Below are positions 8,405 through 16,349 of a DNA stretch of 41,127 nucleotides, one piece after another. Within the stretch, counting starts at the first letter, position 1; every line of letters begins with the position of its first letter. The notes under the pieces were generated by a model, which saw nothing but the letters and a program-made list of their open reading frames with translations, had not been told where the DNA came from and did not search any database. The stretch is from Deltaproteobacteria bacterium (GTDB lineage Bacteria > Desulfobacterota > Desulfarculia > Adiutricales > Adiutricaceae), in contig JAISZC010000217.1 in the NCBI GenBank assembly GCA_031269485.1, positions 1-41,127 of the forward strand, given 5' to 3'. The translations under genes were made by a program, and so were the position numbers.

Positions 8405-8747
8405 AACCCAAGCCAGGGCGGCCCGCGCCGCTCGCTGGCGGCGGACCTTCGTCCGCGACTTGTCGAGCATTTTTTGCCGCAATTTTCGGCCCTTGCCGCA
8501 GTTTTCAGACCCCTTGTCTTAGTCAATAAATATGTTTTACCTATATTATTAGTTGACTTGACTAGCTATATTGATTTTTTTTCGCGGTTGATTTAAAGTC
8601 AAAGCTTGCAGCGGGCCCGCTTTCACAATCGGGCCTCAGCCGGGACGCGGGCGCCCCGACCACGCGACGGCGGCGCCTACGACCGGCCTGGGCCGCGTTT
8701 TTTCTAAGCCTCAGCGGCGTCAGCCGTTTTGCCATCGAGGAATCATC

Positions 8748-10850
8748 ATGAAAGCTGCTTTTCACACCTTCGCCAAGTCGGCCATCAGGTCGGCGGCGGC
8801 CCTGCTTCTGGGCCTGACCGGGGCCTCGGCCTCCGCGGCCTGGGCCCAAGAAGGCGCCCTGGATTTGCCGCCGGTCATGGTCACCGCCAGAGGCTACGAG
8901 ACCAGCTTGGCCGACATCCCCGGCGGCACGGCCGTGGCCGGAGAGCGCGACGTGGCCCTGGCCGGCCGCAAGGGCAGCCTCGTCGACGCCTTGGATCGGC
9001 TGCCGGGCATTTCACGGACGGGCGACTCGCCCTGGGGCCAGGACATCTCCATCCGCGGCCTCTCCGGACCTTCGGTCGTCATATTGATCGACGGCCGGCG
9101 GATCATCACGGCCACCGACCTCAACGCCCGTCTGGGCTACCTCTCGCCCGACGACGTCGAGCGCATCGAGGTGCTCAAGGGCCCGGTCAGCGCTTTGTAC
9201 GGCTCGGGCTCCTTCGGCGGCGTGGTCAACGTCATCACCCGCAAGCCCCGCGAATTCGCGGACGAGCCGACCTTCGCCGGACGGCTGTCGGCCTCCGGCT
9301 CGACCAACCCCGAAGGCGGCTCGGCCTACGGCTACCTGTCGTACTCCAGCCCAAAATTCGTCATCTCGGCCTCCGGCGGCTACCGCTCCTACGACGACTT
9401 TTTCGGCGCCCATCACGATCGGGTGATCAACAGCGGCTTTCGGGACAGCTTCGGCCGCGCCTACCTGGCCTTCAAGCCGACGGAGGAGGTGACGCTGCGG
9501 ACGGAGTTCGCCAAAGCCGTCGGCCACGACATAGGCCTGCCGGGCGGCGTCTCGTCCATGCCGGCCTTGGCTTGGGTGACGTATCCGACCAGCGAGTTCA
9601 CCATGCTGAGCCAGAGCCTGGCCTACGAGCCGGCCGGCGCCTTGCTCAAAAAACTGGAGCTGGAATTTTATTACACCGCCAACCGCCGTCGGGTGCGGGT
9701 CGACAACATTCCGCCGGTCCCCACGCCTCCAATTCCGGTGGAGCTGCGCCCGCAAGCCGATCACGACACCTTCGGCGGCAAGCTCCAGGCCGTGCTGACG
9801 CCCGGCGACCATGTCCTGACGACCGGAGTCGACTTTTGGACCTGGTCCATGGATTCCAGCCGCTTCCGGATTGTCAGGACTCCGGCCTGGGTCATGTTCA
9901 GGTCGATCGACAAGCCCACCCCGAAAGCCGAGCAACTCTCCGCGGGCTTTTTCGTCGACGACGCCTGGAAGATCACGCCCGACTGGACGCTCAACCTAGG
10001 CGGCCGAGTCGATCGCTTGCGGACCGAAGCCAAGGAAGACCTGTGGCTCGTCAATCCCATCACCGGCGTGCGCATGCGCAAGCTCCAAAACGCCGGCAGC
10101 CAAGTCGACTGGGGCTGGCAGCTCCACGCCGGCGCGACCTGGCGCTTCGCCGAGGACTGGTCGCAAAGCTTGTTGCTGGCGACGGCCTATCGGGCGGCCG
10201 ATTTGCTGGAACGCTACAAATTCATCAGCCTGGGCGGCGGCGTCGAACTCTTCGGCAATCCCAACCTCAAGCCGGAGCGCTCGATCTACGTGGAGCACGG
10301 ACTGCGCTACGACGGCCAGCCTTTCAGCTTTCAAACCAGACTTTTCGCCAACTTCATCGACGACTACATCGTCGAAAGACGAGTCACCGCCGCCAGACGC
10401 GAGATGGCCAACGTCCAAACGGCCCGCATCTTCGGCGCCGAGCTCGAGCTCAACCTCAACCCCCTCGACGGCCTTGACCTCTACGGCTCGCTGGCCTACC
10501 TCCACGGCCAGGATCAGGCCAACCGCCAGCCTCTGCCGGGCGTGGCCCCCCTGACCGCGCTGGTCGGCGTCGAATACCATCACTCGACCGGCCTGTGGGG
10601 CCGGCTGGAAAGCAAATTCTTCGCCAAGCAAAACCGCGCGCCCGTCGGCGTCGAGCGCATGCCGGGGGCGACGACGGTTTCGGCGGCCTTGGGTTGGAAA
10701 GGCTCCTCCGGTCGACTCGAGCACGACGTCTCGCTGGCGGTCCACAACATCTTCGACGAGCGCTACGTCAACGCCCTTTCCCATCAACGCGGCTTCACGG
10801 TCTGGGAGCCGGGCCTGTCGGCCACGCTGACCTACACCCTCAACTTCTGA
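8748..10850 (+). CDS. TonB-dependent outer membrane receptor
   Basis: A 700-aa TonB-dependent receptor. Signal peptide about residues 1-33 (SAAALLLGLTG, cleavage near AWAQ), TonB-box-like VMVTARG at 43-49, plug domain with RLPGISR, ISIRGLSGPSVVILIDGRR and the conserved IEVLKGPVSALYGSGSFGG, then a 22-strand barrel region and a final aromatic residue (TLTYTLNF). It would import an iron complex, vitamin B12 or another scarce ligand with energy from TonB/ExbBD, none of which is in this window. Ligand specificity cannot be read from the sequence. Start ATG 8748 follows GAGG. No Fur box was recognised upstream, unlike the flavodoxin gene downstream. Confidence 0.92.
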   Translation: MKAAFHTFAKSAIRSAAALLLGLTGASASAAWAQEGALDLPPVMVTARGYETSLADIPGGTAVAGERDVALAGRKGSLVDALDRLPGISRTGDSPWGQDISIRGLSGPSVVILIDGRRIITATDLNARLGYLSPDDVERIEVLKGPVSALYGSGSFGGVVNVITRKPREFADEPTFAGRLSASGSTNPEGGSAYGYLSYSSPKFVISASGGYRSYDDFFGAHHDRVINSGFRDSFGRAYLAFKPTEEVTLRTEFAKAVGHDIGLPGGVSSMPALAWVTYPTSEFTMLSQSLAYEPAGALLKKLELEFYYTANRRRVRVDNIPPVPTPPIPVELRPQADHDTFGGKLQAVLTPGDHVLTTGVDFWTWSMDSSRFRIVRTPAWVMFRSIDKPTPKAEQLSAGFFVDDAWKITPDWTLNLGGRVDRLRTEAKEDLWLVNPITGVRMRKLQNAGSQVDWGWQLHAGATWRFAEDWSQSLLLATAYRAADLLERYKFISLGGGVELFGNPNLKPERSIYVEHGLRYDGQPFSFQTRLFANFIDDYIVERRVTAARREMANVQTARIFGAELELNLNPLDGLDLYGSLAYLHGQDQANRQPLPGVAPLTALVGVEYHHSTGLWGRLESKFFAKQNRAPVGVERMPGATTVSAALGWKGSSGRLEHDVSLAVHNIFDERYVNALSHQRGFTVWEPGLSATLTYTLNF

Positions 10851-10856
10851 GACCGC

Positions 10857-10886
10857 GCCGGAGGCGGCCGGCGATCCGCCTCCGGC
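10857..10886 (+). terminator. 11-bp hairpin after TonB receptor
   Basis: GCCGGAGGCGG (10857-10867) pairs with CCGCCTCCGGC (10876-10886) around an 8-nt loop, starting 6 nt after the stop. There is no T-run; a conventional terminator follows at 10932. Confidence 0.45.
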
Positions 10887-10931
10887 CGCAAGACGTCCGC
10901 AACCCGTCCGCAGCTCGCCTTCGGCCCGCCG

Positions 10932-10953
10932 AAGCCGGGCTGCGGCTTTTTTT
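10932..10953 (+). terminator. rho-independent terminator of TonB receptor gene
   Basis: AAGCCG (10932-10937), loop GGCTG, CGGCTT (10943-10948), followed by a run of T to 10953. This is the clearest conventional intrinsic terminator in the window. Confidence 0.7.
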
Positions 10954-12084
10954 CGCGGTCTCGGTCCGGTTTCGCGGTCGGCGCCAGGTGGTTGGCGGTC
11001 GGCGCGGCGGGCTCGACGAGCCCGAACGCGCCCGACGACGGCGACGACCAAGCGGCGACGACCAAGCGACGCCCGGAGAAGCCGCCGCCAGCCGCGACGG
11101 GGGCCCGCCGATTTTCCTTCGACGCTCGCGCTCGCGCCGATCATTGACGCGCAAGCGGCGCCCATGACGCCAGTCAGGCCGACGCCTGGGACGTCAAGCC
11201 GACCGCCGGCCTGGCGCAGACCGGCCTCGTCGCCGACCTCCTCGCCGACGGGACGGCCCCGCGACCGCCAAAAAAAAAGTCCTTAGGCCAAATGCCAAGG
11301 CTGGTCAACGTAAATTTTCCATCGCCAATTGGCCAATTTTAATGGCCCGTCGGCTGGGCGTCGTGACGCGCCGCCCCGGCCGGCCGAAAATCGTCGGCCG
11401 CTCCGGTTCGACGAGAGACCACAGGACGGCTCAAGCTCGGACCGGCCGAAAAAACAATCGCCGCGAGACTCGGCTTCGTTCTTCGCTCGTTGAGCGACGA
11501 CGCGACGACAGGCCCTGCGGCCGCGCCGCCAAGCGGACGGCCTTCAGGCGGACGGCCGCCAAGCGGCAGCTGAGGCCGTCGTTTTCGGACGGCGTCCAGA
11601 GCCGCGCTCAGGCCGGCGGCCGGAACGTCAATCAGACCGCCTTTCAACCCGCCTTTTTGGCCGCCGATCTGGCCCCGCCTTTCTGGCCGCCTTCAAGCCG
11701 CCGGCCTGCCGCCGGCCTGGCGCCGGCCGGCCTCGTCACGGCCCAGGCGGCGATCATGAAACCCGCGGGCGGCCGCCTCAAGATCACCGCGCGGGGCCGT
11801 CATTTTTTTCGGCCCGGGCCAAATTTTTTCTCTCTCCGCCCGACCCCAAGCCTCAAAAGGCGAAGGCCCGGTCTTGACGGCGAGGCGTCGGCCGCTCCTC
11901 CCAAGCGCCAATTGATCGCCTGACCGACGCCCGTCGAAAAATTTTTCTCCCCCTCCACGGCCAAAATTTTCTTCCCGGCCGTCCGAATCCCTTAGGTCCG
12001 CCCCCCTTTTTCAGGCCTAATACCCCGAAATAACTGGCAAAAAAAAATTTCTCCTGGCCAGCCTAAAAGGGTCTTTTTACTATT
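10954..12084. other. 1.1-kb GC-rich gene desert
   Basis: Several long open frames exist on both strands, but all are Arg/Pro/Ala-rich by-products of high GC, with no domain or ribosome site. Late in the region (about 11930-12080) the sequence becomes richer in A and T runs before the flavodoxin promoter. It may be a decayed gene; I could not recognise a parent. Confidence 0.45.
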
Positions 12085-12111
12085 GCAATTGAGAATCATT
12101 TAGTTTAAACT
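12084..12111 (+). promoter_or_regulatory. Fur-box candidate and promoter of flavodoxin gene
   Basis: GCAATTGAGAATCATTTAG (12085-12103) matches the Fur consensus GATAATGATAATCATTATC at 12 of 19 positions, including the AATCATT core. It overlaps a possible promoter, TTGCAA (12084-12089), 16 nt, TAAACT (12106-12111). Repressor binding there would block transcription, in line with the well-known iron-limitation control of flavodoxins. Confidence 0.5.
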
Positions 12112-12199
12112 TGGATTCGTCAACAAACGACGATGGGCGCCCGCCCGGGCTCCCCGAACATTTTCGGCCGCTGAGGCCGTCTTGAAAGAGAGATTGAGC

Positions 12200-12646
12200 A
12201 TGTCCAACGTGTTGATAGTTTACGGCTCCACCACCGGCAACACCGAATGGGTGGCCGGCAAGCTCGCCGCCCAAATCAAGGAAGCCGGCCACACGGTCGA
12301 GTCGGCCAAGGCCGGCTCCATCGGCGCCTCGGGGCTCTGCTCCGGCCGCGACTTGGTCCTTTTCGGCTGCTCGACCTGGGGTCAGGACGAAATCGAGCTC
12401 CAAGACGATTTCATTCCGCTCTTTGAGGCCTTCGACTCCATCGGGGCCTCCGGCGTCAAAATCGGCGTGTTCGGCTGCGGCGACGAAGATTACACCCATT
12501 TCTGCGGGGCCGTGGACGCCATCACCGGGAAGCTCGAGGGCCTAGGGGCCAAGCTGGTCGGCGGCAAGCTCAAAATCAACGGCGACCCTGGGGACTCCGA
12601 AGCGGCCGTCGCCACCTGGGGTCAGGCGGTGCTGGCGGCCCTCTGA
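12200..12646 (+). CDS. flavodoxin
   Basis: A 148-aa short-chain flavodoxin. The FMN phosphate loop is YGSTTGNTEW near the N-terminus, and the flavin-flanking loops are visible as GCSTWGQDEIELQDDF and GCGDEDYTHFCGAVD. These closely match Desulfovibrio-type flavodoxins. Start ATG 12200 is chosen over an in-frame start at 12182 because the family starts at the first beta strand (MSNVLIVYG) and a GAAAGAGAG ribosome site precedes it. It is a soluble one-electron carrier that can replace ferredoxin. It lies upstream of a complex I lacking the NADH module and has a Fur-box candidate, so it may feed electrons to complex I under iron shortage (inference). Confidence 0.94.
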   Translation: MSNVLIVYGSTTGNTEWVAGKLAAQIKEAGHTVESAKAGSIGASGLCSGRDLVLFGCSTWGQDEIELQDDFIPLFEAFDSIGASGVKIGVFGCGDEDYTHFCGAVDAITGKLEGLGAKLVGGKLKINGDPGDSEAAVATWGQAVLAAL

Positions 12647-12742
12647 GACCGGCGAACCGCCGCCGCGCGATGGGGCGGAGCCGCCGAGGCCAGGCTCGTA
12701 GGCGGCCGCCCCTAAACTTCTTTTTTGGAACGGTGCGAGCAA

Positions 12743-13957
12743 ATGGAAACTGAATTGGCGCTCAACAAGATGTTCAACAACGTTTGGCCCCACCTGGGGG
12801 AGCGGGAACGGCGCCTGGTCGCCGCCAGCGAAGCCAGGCGGATCGGCCGACGCGGCATATCCATGGTCAGCCGGGCTTGCGGGCTGTCGCGAGTGACCAT
12901 CACCAAAGGCCTCAAAGAGCTCGACGAGGCGCCTTTGGCGCCGGGCAAGACCAGACGCGCCGGGGCCGGCCGGCCACGGGTCGAGAAGGTCGATCCCGGC
13001 ATTTGGCGGTCGCTCGACGGCCTGATGCGGGAGACCACCTGCCAGGAAACTTGCCCGGCCCTGCTGTGGTCCGTCAAGTCCACCAGGCGCCTGGCCCAGG
13101 AGCTGACGGCCGACGGACACCGCATCAGCCATGAGAAAGTGGCCCAGATCCTGCGCCAGAACGGCTACAACCTCCAAGGCACCCGCTGCAACGAAGAAAG
13201 CCGGCTTCAGCCCGACCGCGACGCCCAGTTCAGGCACGTGGGACGCCGAGCCGCCGCTCGTTTGGCCGAAGGCCAGCCGGTGGTGGCCATCGACACCCGT
13301 CGCCGCGAGCCCGCCTTCGTCGCCGAGACCCGAACCGGCCACGGCGCGTTCGCCTCTTCGGACCGCCTGCTGCAAGGCGATTGCCCCACCGGCATCTACG
13401 ACCCCCAACTGGCTCGGGACGCCGTCAACGTCGAGACGGCCCTGGAGGCCGCGGCCTTCACCACCGACTCCATCCTGGGCTGGTGGCTCATCGAGGGCCA
13501 GGAGCTCTACCCTCACGCCCAGTGCCTGATGGTCGCCGCCGACGGAGTCGGCGCCAACCAGCGCTCCCAATGGAAACGCCAGATGCAGAAGCTGGCCGCG
13601 GCCATCGGCCTGCCGGTGGAGTTCTGCCGCTTTCCCCCAGGCACCTCCAAGTGGAACCGCCCCAGCCAGCGGCTGTTTTCCTTCGTTTCCTCGCAGTGGG
13701 CCGGCGAAACTGAGCGCGACTACGAAATTTCGGCCAAAATCGTCTCTCCGCCGTCCGAAACGCGGACCATGGCCCTGGGCCTGCGGCTCGACCACAGCCG
13801 CTTCCGCCTTCCGACCAGGCCGCCCGAAGACGATCGGGCCCTGCTGATTTACCCCTCCGAGTTCCACGGAGACTGGAACTTCACCATTCGCCCCGAAGCC
13901 TTGGGGCCCTACCAACTGCCGGTCTGCGGGCGCGACCGTCTGGCCGCCGCCATGTAA
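12743..13957 (+). CDS. ISAzo13-family transposase, probably inactive
   Basis: A 404-aa DDE transposase of the ISAzo13 (Rhodopirellula-type) family. N-terminal helix-turn-helix region (EARRIGRRGISMVSRACGLSR), then an RNase H-like core with VVAIDT (first Asp), AADGVGAN (second Asp), RFPPGTSKWN and a C-terminal EFHGDWNFTI. Where the family has the catalytic Glu in a KIEHRLFS-type motif, this protein reads NRPSQRLFS, so the Glu aligns with Ser. The frame is otherwise intact. Start ATG 12743 fits the family N-terminus better than TTG 12725. I see no terminal inverted repeats or target duplication, so the element is a solitary, fixed copy or a domesticated gene. Confidence 0.82.
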   Translation: METELALNKMFNNVWPHLGERERRLVAASEARRIGRRGISMVSRACGLSRVTITKGLKELDEAPLAPGKTRRAGAGRPRVEKVDPGIWRSLDGLMRETTCQETCPALLWSVKSTRRLAQELTADGHRISHEKVAQILRQNGYNLQGTRCNEESRLQPDRDAQFRHVGRRAAARLAEGQPVVAIDTRRREPAFVAETRTGHGAFASSDRLLQGDCPTGIYDPQLARDAVNVETALEAAAFTTDSILGWWLIEGQELYPHAQCLMVAADGVGANQRSQWKRQMQKLAAAIGLPVEFCRFPPGTSKWNRPSQRLFSFVSSQWAGETERDYEISAKIVSPPSETRTMALGLRLDHSRFRLPTRPPEDDRALLIYPSEFHGDWNFTIRPEALGPYQLPVCGRDRLAAAM

Positions 13958-14013
13958 CGCCGCCTTTAAACGCCGCCAATAACCCCCCAAACCCGGAGTC
14001 CCTCCTCTTCGGT

Positions 14014-14048
14014 CGAAACGGGCCGCGAACTGTTCGCGGCCCGTTTCG
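14014..14048 (+). terminator. 16-bp perfect hairpin after transposase gene
   Basis: CGAAACGGGCCGCGAA (14014-14029) and its exact reverse complement (14033-14048) enclose a CTG loop, 57 nt after the transposase stop. The trailing sequence TCTGCTCC is only mildly T-rich. It may act as a terminator isolating the nuo promoter from upstream transcription. Confidence 0.55.
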
Positions 14049-14139
14049 TCTGCTCCGCCTCGCCTGCCTTTTCGGGCGTCTCCAAAGTCATCTAGATGTC
14101 ATTCCCTCACATAACTCGCGTTTTTTTCGCTTCAAGCTT

Positions 14140-14158
14140 GCAAAATCATTCATTTTGC
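14140..14158. repeat. inverted repeat upstream of nuo promoter
   Basis: GCAAAAT (14140-14146), spacer CATTC, ATTTTGC (14152-14158): a perfect 7-bp inverted repeat about 130 bp before the nuoA -35 box. It may be an operator; no regulator can be named. The rest of 13958-14289 holds no gene. Confidence 0.35.
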
Positions 14159-14289
14159 CTCAAAATAACATTAGCGCAAGTTCCGAGCGGCGCGCCGCCG
14201 CCCTGACGGACCATCCGGCCGATGACGGCCAATGACGGCCCAGGGCGTCGGCGCTCGGCGGCCGAGCCCGGCCCGCCGTCCGCCGCGGC

Positions 14290-14319
14290 TTGACAAAAGA
14301 CGCTCAAATATCTTATCAT
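14290..14319 (+). promoter_or_regulatory. sigma-70-type promoter of the nuo cluster
   Basis: Consensus -35 TTGACA (14290-14295), an 18-nt spacer and -10 TATCAT (14314-14319, 5/6). Transcription would begin near 14326, giving a ~170-nt leader before nuoA. This is the best-matching promoter in the window. Confidence 0.65.
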
Positions 14320-14495
14320 TGAGCCATAGGACATGGAGGCAGTTGTTTCGTCTGCCCACGGCGCCAAAGCCGCCGGGGCGTCCGCCTCGCCGCGGCCCCC
14401 GCCTCGCGGCCGGCGGGCCTGCCGAGACGCCGCCCGCGAGTTTGGCCCATGACCTTTCAGCTGGGCGGGAACCGTTTTTTTCTTGAAGGTGAGCC

Positions 14496-14891
14496 ATGGT
14501 TTTCGACGCTCTGCACTTGGCCGTCATCGTCTTTTTGGCCGCGGCGGCCATCTTCGCCGCCTCGCCGCTGGTCATCGCCTTTCTGATCGCTCCCCGCAAC
14601 CGCGGCGGAGAGTTTCAGACGCCCTACGAGTGCGGAGTCAAGCCCTACGGACGCGCCTGGGACCATTTCGGCTTCAATTACCACATTTATGCTCTGATCT
14701 TCATCGCCTTCGACGTCGACGTTCTCTATCTGATCCCGGTCGGAGCGGCCTATCGATTGCTGCCCGGACTGATGCCGTTGGCCGAGCTGAGCTTTTTTCT
14801 TTTTTTCGTCCTCTTGGCCGTGCTCTACTTTAACGCCAAAGGCGTCTTTTATTGGCCTCGTCGACTGACAATGCCTCAAACATTGGAATAA
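14496..14891 (+). CDS. nuoA: NADH-quinone oxidoreductase subunit A
   Basis: A 131-aa membrane subunit of complex I with three predicted transmembrane helices. The loop after helix 1 carries the family signature PYECGVKPYGRAWDHFGFNYH, and helix 2 holds FIAFDVDVLYLIP, including the conserved acidic pair. NuoA, with NuoH, J and K, forms the membrane part next to the quinone chamber. Start ATG 14496 follows GAAGGTGAG. It is separated from nuoB by 196 bp of AT-rich sequence, unusual inside a nuo operon. Confidence 0.95.
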   Translation: MVFDALHLAVIVFLAAAAIFAASPLVIAFLIAPRNRGGEFQTPYECGVKPYGRAWDHFGFNYHIYALIFIAFDVDVLYLIPVGAAYRLLPGLMPLAELSFFLFFVLLAVLYFNAKGVFYWPRRLTMPQTLE

Positions 14892-15087
14892 TATTACTGA
14901 AAATTTATATTATTTTGACTTTTTAGACAGCAATTGATCATAACAGATATTGTTAGCCTAAAATAAAACTTGACAACCTCTGATATAGATCATAAGGACA
15001 ACCAACTGGGCCGCTGGCGGCCGACTTCCCGTCAAGGCCAGGCCCTTCCTCCCTCGGCGTTAGTCGCGGGTTCCTTAGGGGAGCAAC
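14892..15087. other. AT-rich spacer between nuoA and nuoB
   Basis: The first ~110 bases are strongly AT-rich. They include TTGACT (14916-14921) and, 18 nt on, CATAAC (14940-14945, 4/6 to TATAAT), a weak internal promoter candidate. A second TTGACA at 14970-14975 has no well-spaced -10. The ATCATAAGGACAACC segment resembles the repeat unit before nuoI. No terminator was seen. Confidence 0.35.
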
Positions 15088-15639
15088 ATGAGTCCGGAGC
15101 CCCATCCGGCCCAATCCGAAATCCTGCCGCCGCTGATCAACCTCAAGCCCGTCAACTGGTTCTTTGACGTCAACCGGGCCATGTCGTTGTGGCCGGTCAC
15201 TTTCGGCTTGGCCTGCTGCGCCATCGAAATGATGGCCGTCAGCATGACCCGCTTCGACATCGCCCGTTTCGGGGCCGAAGTTTTCCGGCCCTCCATCCGC
15301 CAGGCCGACTTGATGATGGTCACCGGCACGGTGACCAAAAAGATGGCCCCGGCCGTGGTCAGGCTCTACGAGCAGATGCCGGCGCCCAAATTCGTGCTGG
15401 CCTGCGGCAACTGCGCCATCTCCGGCGGTCCGTTCAAATTCGAGGGCCAATACGGCATCGTCGAAGGAGTCGATCAGCTCATTCCGGTCGACGTCTACGT
15501 GCCGGGCTGTCCGCCTCGGCCTGAAGCCATCTTGGAGGGCGTCTTCAGCATCCAGGAAAAAATCACCGGCCGCCGTTGGTGGCCAGGTCCGGAGGAAATG
15601 CCCTCCGATCCGGCGCCGCCCGCCAAGGCCGCCACTTGA
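15088..15639 (+). CDS. nuoB: NADH-quinone oxidoreductase subunit B
   Basis: A 183-aa peripheral-arm subunit carrying the N2 [4Fe-4S] cluster that reduces quinone. Ligands are C43 and C44 (tandem Cys in [10 protein letters not shown]), C109 (GNCAISGG) and C141 (VPGCPPRPE). There is an additional Cys at 106 next to the third ligand, where many NuoB proteins have Met. Residues 160-183 are a Pro-rich tail. The ATG at 15088 is preceded by GGGGAGCAAC. The gap of 155 bp before nuoC is again long for this operon. Confidence 0.96.
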   Translation: MSPEPHPAQSEILPPLINLKPVNWFFDVNRAMSLWPVTFGLACCAIEMMAVSMTRFDIARFGAEVFRPSIRQADLMMVTGTVTKKMAPAVVRLYEQMPAPKFVLACGNCAISGGPFKFEGQYGIVEGVDQLIPVDVYVPGCPPRPEAILEGVFSIQEKITGRRWWPGPEEMPSDPAPPAKAAT

Positions 15640-15794
15640 CGGCCGCCGTCAGGAAGCGAGCCGGCGACGCTTCGAATTCGATCGGGCCGCGAGCTCGATC
15701 ATAAATTGGCCGACGATTTCGGCGAACGTGAGCTCCACCGGCCGCTTTTTTTGAAACAAATGCCCCATCGACACGAAGTCATGGGTTTGGGTGC

Positions 15795-16349
15795 GTGAAC
15801 GCTATGACCGTTTTGGACAACTTGGCCGCCGACTGGAAAAAATGCGGCGCCTGCGTGGTCTCGCGGCACGACTTCCGCAAGGACGGCCTGACCCTTTCGG
15901 CCGTGACGCCGACCAAGGCCTTGAAGGCCGCGGCCGAGGCCCTGCTCCGCGCCGGCTACGCGCTGCTGGACGTTTCGGTCATGGAGGTTCGCGAGGGCTT
16001 TTTAGCCACCTACCATTTCGACAGCTTCGCCGAGGCCGGCCGGACGGCTTTGCGGACGCTGGTCCCCTTCGAGGCCCCCGAGCTGCCCAGCCTCAGCGGC
16101 CTTTTTCAGGGCGCCGAATGGCACGAGCGCGAATGCTCGGACTTTTTCGGCGTGCGGTTCTTCGGCAACCCCAATCCCGTCCCGCTGCTGCTCCCCGACG
16201 ACTTCGACGGCCCGCCGCCCCTGCGCAAGGACCCGGCCGCCCTGGCCCCGCTGTCGGCCCTGGGCCTCTTCGGCGTCCCGGAAATCCTCGACCCGGCCTG
16301 GGCGGAGCTGATCGGCCCGGGCGGCCGGCCCAAAGGAGACCGGGCATGA
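15795..16349 (+). CDS. nuoC: NADH-quinone oxidoreductase subunit C
   Basis: A 184-aa peripheral-arm subunit (30-kDa family). The signature EWHERECSDFFGVRFFGNP is near residues 114-132, followed by LLPDDFDGPPPLRKD, the usual C-terminal motif. It is unfused to NuoD. The start is taken as GTG 15795; an ATG three codons later (15804) is an alternative. The stop overlaps the nuoD start (ATGA at 16346-16349), indicating coupled translation. It has no cofactor and scaffolds NuoB and NuoD. Confidence 0.92.
   Translation: MNAMTVLDNLAADWKKCGACVVSRHDFRKDGLTLSAVTPTKALKAAAEALLRAGYALLDVSVMEVREGFLATYHFDSFAEAGRTALRTLVPFEAPELPSLSGLFQGAEWHERECSDFFGVRFFGNPNPVPLLLPDDFDGPPPLRKDPAALAPLSALGLFGVPEILDPAWAELIGPGGRPKGDRA

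Noticed and set aside
8520-8564. inverted repeat TAGTCAA...TTGACTA before the TonB receptor as an iron operator
   Set aside because: It does not resemble a Fur box and is far (180 bp) from the gene; too weak to call.
8070-8596. Pro/Arg-rich frames over the microsatellites
   Set aside because: Their composition is produced by the simple repeats; no ribosome site or conserved motif.
11342-11923. 193-codon plus-strand frame in the gene desert
   Set aside because: Arg/Pro-rich with no hydrophobic pattern or known domain; most likely chance.
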